From the NCBI GenBank assembly GCA_002338125.1, contig DDHN01000008.1, forward strand, positions 79,701-102,307: a DNA stretch of 22,607 bases, read 5' to 3'. Below, one piece after another: positions 14,318-20,465 of the stretch (the stretch's first letter is position 1; each line of letters begins with the position of its first letter). The notes under the pieces were generated by a model. That model searched no databases and was not told the origin of the DNA. It was given only the letters and a program-made list of their open reading frames with translations. The position numbers and the translations under genes are program-made. The DNA is from Patescibacteria group bacterium UBA1875. GTDB taxonomy: Bacteria > Patescibacteriota > CPR2 > UBA1875.

Positions 14318-17134
14318 ATGGACAAAATTATCGTTCGGGGTGCTCGGGAACACAATTTAAAAAACATCGACGTTACTATACCAAGAGATAAATTGGTAGT
14401 GGTAACTGGATTGTCTGGCTCGGGTAAATCTTCTTTGGTTTTTGACACAATCTATGCCGAAGGCCAACGACGCTATGTAGAAAGCTTATCTTCGTATGCC
14501 CGTCAATTTTTAGGGATAATGGAAAAGCCGGATGTAGACCAAATAGATGGCCTTTCTCCGGCTATCTCAATAGACCAAAAATCTTCGACTCGTAACCCGC
14601 GTTCGACAGTGGGAACAGTGACAGAAATCTATGATTATCTAAGATTGCTTTATGCTCGAATAGGGGTCCCTCACTGTCCGTTATGTGGTGAAGAGATCTC
14701 GCGACAAACTAATGACCAAATAGTTGAAAATATTCTTAGTTTGCCGGGAAAATCAAAGGTAATGATTTTAGCCCCTATCGTTAAAGGCCGAAAAGGTGAG
14801 CACAAGTATGTTTTTGAGGGTTTAAAGAAGGCTGGTTATACAAAAGTTAGAATTGATGGAAAAATTTATGATATTGAAGAAGAAGTAAAGCTACACAAGA
14901 ACTATAAACATGATATAGATGCCGTTATTGATAGATTGTTTGTAGATAGAAAAAATAAAAGACGTCTTGGAGAGTCAGTCGAGCAGGCGTTAAATCTTGG
15001 TGAAGGCCTCTTGTATGTACGTGAAGTTGATAAAAACAAAGAGCATGTATATTCTCAAAATTTTGCTTGTGAAAAATGCGGCATTAATTTACCAGAGCTT
15101 TCTCCGAGAAGTTTTTCTTTTAACTCTCCTTATGGAGCATGCCCCGCCTGTACAGGTTTAGGGACCAAATTAGAAGTAGATCCAAACCTCGTTGTCCCAA
15201 ATCAAAGATTAACGATAGCTGAAGGAGCTATTAGGCCTTGGACCCGAACAACTGCTAAGATGGGTTGGTATGCTCAGGTGTTGTCAGCGGTTGGCAAAAA
15301 ATATGGTTTTGCGACCGATGTTCCCTATAAAAAACTGTCTGAAAAAGCTAAAAACATGATTATGTATGGTACGGGAGAAGAAACAGTAAATGTCCCCTTA
15401 GGTAGTGGTAGGGAATATGAAACCACCTATGAGGGTGTAATCGCTAATCTCGAAAGAAGATACCGAGAGACTGATTCCGACTATGTTCGTAAAGAAATCG
15501 AAAAATATATGACTATAAAAAAATGTGCCGTTTGCGGAGGAACACGGTTAAAGCCTGAATTTGTTGCAGTAACGGTTGCTGATAAATCAATTGTTGATTT
15601 AGTTAGTATGTCAATCGAAGAGTGCCTAAAATTTTTTGAGAAAATTACTCTTAATGAAAGAGATGCAAACATTGCCCGACAAATTTTGAAAGAGATTAAA
15701 GAACGTTTGAAATTTATGCTCAATGTGGGTCTAAATTATCTTACTCTTGATCGAAACGCCAAAACACTTTCCGGTGGAGAAGCTCAAAGAATCAGGCTAG
15801 CCACTCAGATAGGATCATCTTTGATGGGTGTATTGTATATTCTTGATGAGCCCTCTATTGGGCTACATCAAAGAGATAATGTGCGGCTAATTAATACCTT
15901 GAAAAAGCTTCGCGATCTTGGTAACACTGTCATAGTCGTTGAACATGATGCTGAGACAATGGAAAATGCTGATTGGCTCTTGGATGTTGGTCCGGGAGCA
16001 GGAGAACATGGCGGAAAAATAATTACTCAGGGAACGCCTCAGCAAGTAAAGAAGAATCCGAAATCTCTTACCGGGCAATATCTATCAGGAAAAAAAGTAG
16101 TGACTTGTCCTATGAAAAGAAGACAGGGAACTGGCGAGAGCCTAGAGATAAAAGGAGCTGAGGAAAATAACTTAAAAAATATTGATGTTAAAATTCCGCT
16201 AGGGAAAATGGTATGTGTCACCGGAGTCTCTGGTTCCGGTAAATCTTCATTAATAAATGATACTTTGGCAAAAAAGTTATCTAGCATTTATCATCGGGCT
16301 CAAAGTATTCCAGGGAAACACCAAGAGATAATCGGCACTAAATATCTTGATAAAGTGATCGATATTGATCAATCACCCATTGGAAGAACCCCACGCTCAA
16401 ATCCGGCAACCTATACCGGAGTATTCACAAATATTCGGGAGCTATTTGCAGCAACCCCAGAAGCAAAAATGCGTGGCTATAAATCGGGTCGCTTCTCTTT
16501 TAACGTAAAGGGTGGTCGTTGTGAAGCTTGCCATGGTGAGGGAATTCTAAAAATAGAAATGCATTTTTTACCAGATGTTTATGTTACATGCGAAGAATGC
16601 AAAGGGAAGCGATACAACAAGGAAGCACTTGAAATACATTACAAGGGTAAATCAATCGCTGATGTTTTGTCGATGACCGTTGAAGAAGCTCTAGAATTTT
16701 TTGCCAATATCCCTGCCATTAAAACTAAGCTAAAAACACTTTATGAAGTTGGTCTGGGGTACATTAGGCTTGGGCAACCAGCGACTACACTTTCGGGTGG
16801 AGAGGCTCAAAGGGTAAAGTTAGCAACAGAACTAGCACGAAAATCAACCGGGAAAACACTCTATATCCTAGATGAGCCGACCACAGGATTACATTTCGAT
16901 GATGTAAATAGACTAATGAGTGTATTAAATGCCCTGGTTGATAAGGGGAATACAGTCTTAATCATTGAACATAACTTGGATGTAATTAAATGTGCTGATC
17001 ATATAATTGATTTAGGCCCGGAAGGAGGCGACGGCGGTGGTACAATCGTAGCTGAAGGTACCCCAGAGTATGTTGCCAAAAATTCTAAATCTTTTACCGG
17101 ACAATATTTGAAAAAAATTCTAAATTTCAAATAG
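14318..17134 (+). CDS. uvrA: UvrABC system protein A (excinuclease ATPase)
   Basis: Dimeric ABC-type ATPase that scans DNA for lesions and hands them to UvrB. It is 938 aa, the standard length. It has two ABC modules: Walker A VTGLSGSGKSS near residue 31 and VTGVSGSGKSS in the second half; signatures LSGGEAQRIRLA and LSGGEAQRVKLA; Walker B LYILDEPSIGLHQRD and LYILDEPTTGLHFDD. Zinc modules are CPLCG, the CEKCG...CPACTG pair, KKCAVCGGTRL, and the GGRCEACHGEG...VTCEECKGKRYN finger that touches DNA. Nothing is missing. uvrC begins 9 nt after its stop. The ten bases before the ATG end in the same GCTTTATT that precedes uvrB. Confidence 0.98.
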   Translation: MDKIIVRGAREHNLKNIDVTIPRDKLVVVTGLSGSGKSSLVFDTIYAEGQRRYVESLSSYARQFLGIMEKPDVDQIDGLSPAISIDQKSSTRNPRSTVGTVTEIYDYLRLLYARIGVPHCPLCGEEISRQTNDQIVENILSLPGKSKVMILAPIVKGRKGEHKYVFEGLKKAGYTKVRIDGKIYDIEEEVKLHKNYKHDIDAVIDRLFVDRKNKRRLGESVEQALNLGEGLLYVREVDKNKEHVYSQNFACEKCGINLPELSPRSFSFNSPYGACPACTGLGTKLEVDPNLVVPNQRLTIAEGAIRPWTRTTAKMGWYAQVLSAVGKKYGFATDVPYKKLSEKAKNMIMYGTGEETVNVPLGSGREYETTYEGVIANLERRYRETDSDYVRKEIEKYMTIKKCAVCGGTRLKPEFVAVTVADKSIVDLVSMSIEECLKFFEKITLNERDANIARQILKEIKERLKFMLNVGLNYLTLDRNAKTLSGGEAQRIRLATQIGSSLMGVLYILDEPSIGLHQRDNVRLINTLKKLRDLGNTVIVVEHDAETMENADWLLDVGPGAGEHGGKIITQGTPQQVKKNPKSLTGQYLSGKKVVTCPMKRRQGTGESLEIKGAEENNLKNIDVKIPLGKMVCVTGVSGSGKSSLINDTLAKKLSSIYHRAQSIPGKHQEIIGTKYLDKVIDIDQSPIGRTPRSNPATYTGVFTNIRELFAATPEAKMRGYKSGRFSFNVKGGRCEACHGEGILKIEMHFLPDVYVTCEECKGKRYNKEALEIHYKGKSIADVLSMTVEEALEFFANIPAIKTKLKTLYEVGLGYIRLGQPATTLSGGEAQRVKLATELARKSTGKTLYILDEPTTGLHFDDVNRLMSVLNALVDKGNTVLIIEHNLDVIKCADHIIDLGPEGGDGGGTIVAEGTPEYVAKNSKSFTGQYLKKILNFK

Positions 17135-17143
17135 AATAAAGTA

Positions 17144-18541
17144 ATGAATAAAAAAATTATTCAAAAATTGAAAAAACTGCCGAAAAATTCCGGAGTCTAT
17201 ATTTTCCGTGACAAAAACAACAAAGTAATCTATATTGGCAAAGCTGTTAATCTTAAAAACCGAGTGTCTTCGTATTTCGAAAATGCTAACAAGGACACGA
17301 AAACTCAAAGTTTGGTAATAAATATCGCAAAATTAGATATTCTCGAAACGAGTTCTGAGTTCGAGGCTTTAATTTTGGAATCCGACTTAATCAAACGTTA
17401 TAAGCCAAAATATAATATTAGGCTCAAAGATGATAAAAGTTACGTCTACCTAAAAGTAACAAAAGAAAAATTTCCTAGAATTAACATTGTCAGGCAAATT
17501 ACAGATACCGATTCAGGTTATTTGGGTCCATTTATAGACTCCCAGGCGGTTCGAAGCATTTTGAAAATTGCTCGAAAAATTTTCCCTTACTGTTCATGTA
17601 GCAGGGCAAATGATACGTGCCTCTATTTTCATTTAGGTTTGTGTCCCGGCTATAGCGAGGAATATATTTCTCAAAGAGATTATGCACGAAACATTCAAGG
17701 AATTAAAAGAATATTTGCTGGTAAAACTGCCAGTTTAGAAAAGGAATTTAAAAAGCAGATGAGAAGTAACGCTACTAATAGAAATTATGAATTGGCTGCC
17801 AATTTTCGTGACAAGTTAAAATATTTAGAACGAATAAAAAAATCTCAATTTATCTCTGAAAGGGATTTATCAGCCGATTTGGCTTTGGTTCAACTTCAAA
17901 AAAGTCTACGATTGCCTAACCCAGCATCTCGAATAGAGTGCTACGATATCTCAAATATTTTAGGTACGTCAGCAACCGGTTCGATGATTGTTTTTAAAGA
18001 CGGAATCGCTGCTCCCAAAGATTATCGAAGATTCCAGATAAAAACAGTCAGAGGCGCAAACGACTTTGCGATGATGGCCGAAATAGTGGCTAGAAGGTTC
18101 CGGCGACATACAAATACCTGGCCACTACCAGACCTAATTATTCTAGATGGCGGCAAAGGTCAACTTTCAGCAGTAACTCAAAATGTGATTATCCCGAAAC
18201 AGACTAAAATAATTGCCTTGGCTAAAAAGAGAGAAGAGGTTTTTATCCCTCTTGATAAAAAATACAAAAAAATAATCATCCCCAAAGACTCGCCAGCCTA
18301 TTATTTGATTCAAAGGATACGAGATGAAGCACATCGTTTTGCCATTACTTATCATCGCAGCTTAAGATCAAAAAAAGTTTTCAACTCTTCCCTTGATGAT
18401 ATAATTGGTGTTGGCCCAAAAACGAAGAAAAAACTACTTAATCATTTTGGTTCAGTGAAAAATATAAAAGAAGCTACTGAAACAGAAATAGCTAAGGTTG
18501 TTTCTAGCAAGCTTGCTAAAAAGATAAAAGAAAATTTATGA
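17144..18541 (+). CDS. uvrC: UvrABC system protein C, shortened form
   Basis: Dual-incision nuclease of excision repair. It shows an N-terminal GIY-YIG nuclease (SGVYIFRDKNNKVIYIGKAVNLKNRV) for the 3' cut; a cysteine cluster C150, C152, C159, C167 where UvrC proteins hold an iron-sulfur cluster; a degenerate UVR motif (about 195-231); and the RNase H-like nuclease for the 5' cut with all three acidic/His residues D268 (ECYDIS), D335 (LDGGKGQ) and H397 (DEAHRFA). It ends in helix-hairpin-helix DNA-binding repeats (IGVGPKTKKKLLNHFGSVKNI). It is only 465 aa, against about 590-610. The roughly 100 residues usually between the UVR motif and the RNase H domain are reduced to about 30, and the usual last cysteine (PC) is replaced by PG. 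It overlaps yvcK by ATGA. Confidence 0.95.
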   Translation: MNKKIIQKLKKLPKNSGVYIFRDKNNKVIYIGKAVNLKNRVSSYFENANKDTKTQSLVINIAKLDILETSSEFEALILESDLIKRYKPKYNIRLKDDKSYVYLKVTKEKFPRINIVRQITDTDSGYLGPFIDSQAVRSILKIARKIFPYCSCSRANDTCLYFHLGLCPGYSEEYISQRDYARNIQGIKRIFAGKTASLEKEFKKQMRSNATNRNYELAANFRDKLKYLERIKKSQFISERDLSADLALVQLQKSLRLPNPASRIECYDISNILGTSATGSMIVFKDGIAAPKDYRRFQIKTVRGANDFAMMAEIVARRFRRHTNTWPLPDLIILDGGKGQLSAVTQNVIIPKQTKIIALAKKREEVFIPLDKKYKKIIIPKDSPAYYLIQRIRDEAHRFAITYHRSLRSKKVFNSSLDDIIGVGPKTKKKLLNHFGSVKNIKEATETEIAKVVSSKLAKKIKENL

Positions 18542-19476
18542 AAAAAATAACAGCAATCGGTGGGGGGACGGGTCTATCGACTTTGCTTCGAAGTATTCGA
18601 GATTATCCGCTTGATATTTCGGCGATTGTAGCAATGACTGATGACGGAGCTTCTACCGGAAGACTAAGAAAAGACTTAGAAACCTTGCCTCCTGGCGATG
18701 TGAGGCAATGTATTGCCGCTCTATCAAGAGACGAGGGTGTCTTACTTTCATTGTTTGACTATCGATTCAAAAAAGGCTTTGGGTTGAGTGGTCATAGTTT
18801 CGGTAATCTTTTTATAACAGCACTTTCGGATATTACCGGAAGTTTTGAAGAAGCCGTATTCTTAGCTTCACGGATTCTTCAAACCCAAGGAGAAATAATT
18901 CCGGCAACTTATGACAATATTCATTTATCGGCTTTTTTTGATAATGGAAAAAAAATTATCGGTGAATCTCGAATTACTCGGTATGGTTACAATCATCAAA
19001 TTGCTGAAATAATGCTTAACAAAAAAGCAGAGACAAATAAAGAAGCAATTAAAAAAATTATGGAAGCGGATATTTTGCTAGTAGGTCCCGGTTCACTTTA
19101 TACCAGTATTATGCCTAACTTTTTATTACTCGAATTAAATAAAGCCTTTAAAAAGTCTCAGGGTCTTAAAGCATATATCAGCAATGTTTCTACAGAAAGG
19201 GGGGAAACGGATAACTTCAAAATATCTGATCATTTAGAGGTATTAAAAAAATACGGTGTTTCTTTCGATTTGGTGATCGCTACAAATAGTCATTATTCTC
19301 CAAAAGAAGTTAAGGTGGATACTAATAGTTTCTTTGAGACAAAAATTGTTAAGATGGATCTAACCGATATTAAGAACCCGCTTTGTCATGATATTGAAAA
19401 GCTCGGAGGATCTCTCTGGGAGATTATCGGGAATATAAAAAAAATAAAAGGAGGAAGGTATGACTTTAAACAATAA
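18538..19476 (+). CDS. yvcK: YvcK/CofD-like UDP-sugar-binding regulatory protein
   Basis: Member of the CofD-like YvcK family (gluconeogenesis factor; UPF0052). In Gram-positives it binds UDP-sugars and links carbon supply to cell-wall synthesis and cell shape. The 312-aa product starts with ITAIGGGTGLSTLLRSI (nucleotide-binding glycine loop), followed by VAMTDDGASTGRLRKDL, LPPGDVRQCIAALS, the GHSFGNLFITALSDITG block and LLVGPGSLYTSIMPNFL. The ATG overlaps the uvrC stop as ATGA, so translation is coupled. In Firmicutes and Actinobacteria yvcK usually lies with rapZ and whiA near uvr genes; neither is present here. A 51-aa gene begins inside its last codons. Confidence 0.94.
   Translation: MKKITAIGGGTGLSTLLRSIRDYPLDISAIVAMTDDGASTGRLRKDLETLPPGDVRQCIAALSRDEGVLLSLFDYRFKKGFGLSGHSFGNLFITALSDITGSFEEAVFLASRILQTQGEIIPATYDNIHLSAFFDNGKKIIGESRITRYGYNHQIAEIMLNKKAETNKEAIKKIMEADILLVGPGSLYTSIMPNFLLLELNKAFKKSQGLKAYISNVSTERGETDNFKISDHLEVLKKYGVSFDLVIATNSHYSPKEVKVDTNSFFETKIVKMDLTDIKNPLCHDIEKLGGSLWEIIGNIKKIKGGRYDFKQ
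19448..19454 (+). promoter_or_regulatory. Strong ribosome binding site inside the end of yvcK
   Basis: AAGGAGG, the best Shine-Dalgarno in the window, lies 5 nt before ATG 19460, within the yvcK coding sequence but in another frame. It is the main evidence that the following 51-codon frame is translated. Confidence 0.7.
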
Positions 19477-19615
19477 TTATGAAAAAATTGAAGAAGAGGC
19501 TATAAAAAAACTAAAACCTCAAAAACCTAAAATGAGGATAAGTGGAAAAAGCACTTTCTTGTTAGAGAATTTATCTCGAAAGAAAAATGACAAAAAAATT
19601 TCAAAGAAAAATTGA
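19460..19615 (+). CDS. Small basic hypothetical protein, 51 aa
   Basis: Unrecognised small gene overlapping the last 17 bases of yvcK and the first 29 bases of the RNHCP gene, in different frames. It starts MTLNNNYEKIEEEAIKKL and ends NDKKISKKN. It is very lysine-rich (about 14 Lys in 51) and predicted helical at the start, with a small central patch KMRISGKSTFLLENLSRKK. It has no cysteine and no membrane segment. The support is its near-perfect Shine-Dalgarno with ideal spacing and its snug fit between two real genes, filling an otherwise unexplained 110-base gap. It may also serve to couple translation of the next gene, whose own ribosome binding site is poor. The function is unknown. Confidence 0.65.
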   Translation: MTLNNNYEKIEEEAIKKLKPQKPKMRISGKSTFLLENLSRKKNDKKISKKN

Positions 19616-19886
19616 AGAATTCACCTGTAATGTTTGTAACCGAAGGGTCAAAGGAAATGGCTATACAGATCATTGTCCAGAATGTCTTTGGGGTAAGCAT
19701 GTTGATATCAATCCTGGTGACAGGAAGGCTAAATGTCATGGAGCTATGAAGCCAATTGATTTTGAAGAAAAAAGTGGTCAGATACGTTTAAAATATCAAT
19801 GTCAAAAATGTAGTCATATTTTTTGGGTTAAAACAGGTTCAGGTGATAATTACGAAAAAATAATCAACATTAAAGTTGATTTATGA
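19587..19886 (+). CDS. RNHCP-domain zinc-binding protein
   Basis: Small (99 aa) protein matching the RNHCP domain family, whose function is unknown. The family pattern is seen in EFTCNVCNRRV (C14, C17), then GYTDHCPECLWGKHVDINPGDR (C30, C33), C50, and the closing QCQKCSHIFW (C72, C75), followed by an Asp-Asn turn (GSGDNYEKI). The pairs C14/C17, C30/C33 and C72/C75 look like metal ligands, probably zinc. The family name comes from an RNHCP string; here the equivalent is TDHCP, so the Arg-Asn is replaced. Its ATG lies inside the end of the 51-aa gene with only a poor ribosome binding site, so translational coupling is likely. It is the last gene of the uvrA-uvrC-yvcK string before an intergenic palindrome. 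Confidence 0.85.
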   Translation: MTKKFQRKIEEFTCNVCNRRVKGNGYTDHCPECLWGKHVDINPGDRKAKCHGAMKPIDFEEKSGQIRLKYQCQKCSHIFWVKTGSGDNYEKIINIKVDL

Positions 19887-19892
19887 TATAAA
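19864..19892 (+). promoter_or_regulatory. Possible promoter of the 66-aa gene
   Basis: TCAACA (19864-19869) and TATAAA (19887-19892) are 17 bp apart, four and five consensus bases. Predicted transcription starts near 19899, right at the palindrome that follows. Confidence 0.4.
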
Positions 19893-19899
19893 AAAGTTA

Positions 19900-19915
19900 A
19901 ATCGATGTATCGATT
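19900..19915. promoter_or_regulatory. Palindrome AATCGAT-GT-ATCGATT
   Basis: A perfect 7-bp inverted repeat with a 2-bp centre sits between the RNHCP gene and the 66-aa gene, at the predicted +1 to +17 of the latter. The near-zero loop fits a protein-binding operator better than an RNA hairpin. No binding protein can be named. Confidence 0.45.
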
Positions 19916-19946
19916 GTCCCTTGAATAAAGAAAGGATGAGTAGCTG

Positions 19947-20147
19947 ATGGAGGATGTCAGTAGGTTGCGGGCGGCTGCTAGATTGGTAGGGGCCGGAGAA
20001 ACAACATATGAAGAACTGGGTATTGAGCTCGACCCTTTCCAGCGCCCACTTCGAGAATACGAAGAGGCTAAGGGTAGGGGGTTGCGCTATCGTTCGAATG
20101 AACGAGAGGCTATTGTCGAAGAGTGCAAATCGGTTTTTTCCCAATAA
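19947..20147 (+). CDS. Hypothetical 66-aa charged protein, own transcription unit
   Basis: Unrecognised small protein starting MEDVSRLRAAARLVGAGE and ending EECKSVFSQ. It is highly charged and predicted mostly helical, with no signal peptide or membrane segment and one cysteine near the end. AAAGGATGAG lies upstream (core AAAGGA at 19931-19936, 10 nt from the ATG). The gene ends just before a very strong hairpin terminator and is preceded by a palindrome and a possible promoter, so it looks like a separate transcription unit. Its GC content by hand count is 51% (102/201), well above sampled neighbouring genes, like the 91-aa gene on the other strand. Overlapping frames on both strands across this stretch run through the terminator and are less likely. 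Confidence 0.7.
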   Translation: MEDVSRLRAAARLVGAGETTYEELGIELDPFQRPLREYEEAKGRGLRYRSNEREAIVEECKSVFSQ

Positions 20148-20177
20148 CTCACTATCTGTCACTACACTTTGTCCTTC

Positions 20178-20209
20178 GGGCCGTAACAATAATGTTGCGG
20201 CCCTGTTTT
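20178..20209 (+). terminator. Strong Rho-independent terminator
   Basis: GGGCCGTAACA (20178-20188) pairs with TGTTGCGGCCC (20193-20203), 11 bp including one GU pair, with an ATAA loop, followed by TGTTTT. It closes the 66-aa gene unit, and the secG promoter begins 2 nt later. Confidence 0.88.
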
Positions 20210-20210
20210 G

Positions 20211-20239
20211 TAGACAAAAATTACAATATCTGTTAATAT
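20211..20239 (+). promoter_or_regulatory. Promoter of secG and the substrate-binding protein
   Basis: TAGACA (20211-20216, five of six) and TAATAT (20234-20239) are 17 bp apart, with TGT extending the -10. The predicted start is near 20246, only about 4 nt before the secG ATG, so the transcript is nearly leaderless. Confidence 0.58.
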
Positions 20240-20249
20240 TTACTGGCCT

Positions 20250-20465
20250 ATGGATACAATAGCAACAGTCGTTCAAGTAGTTACGCTAATACTTGTAATT
20301 ATAGCTGTCTTGCTCCAACAGAAAGGGACCGGACTTTCAGGTGTTTTTGGAGGCGGTGGAGCGAGCTATAAGACAAAAAGAGGAGCTGAAAAATTTCTGA
20401 TATATCTAACAAGTGGTTCAGCTTTTTTGTTTCTGTTGGCAACAATTTGGCAATTACTATCATAA
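20250..20465 (+). CDS. secG: Protein-export membrane protein SecG
   Basis: Small third subunit of the SecYEG translocon in the cytoplasmic membrane, which eases SecA-driven export. The 71-aa product has the family's two membrane helices (about residues 4-22, VVQVVTLILVIIAVLLQQ, and 49-68, LIYLTSGSAFLFLLATIWQL). They are separated by the conserved glycine-rich cytoplasmic loop (QQKGTGLSGVFGGGGASYKTKRGAEKFL). There is no Shine-Dalgarno before the ATG, consistent with the promoter lying only about 10 bases upstream. Its stop codon is followed directly, with no gap, by the ATG of an exported binding protein that would itself use this machinery. Confidence 0.95.
   Translation: MDTIATVVQVVTLILVIIAVLLQQKGTGLSGVFGGGGASYKTKRGAEKFLIYLTSGSAFLFLLATIWQLLS

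Noticed and set aside
20008..20262. Plus-strand 84-codon frame overlapping the 66-aa gene and secG start
   Set aside because: It runs through the strong terminator and the secG promoter and lacks a ribosome binding site.
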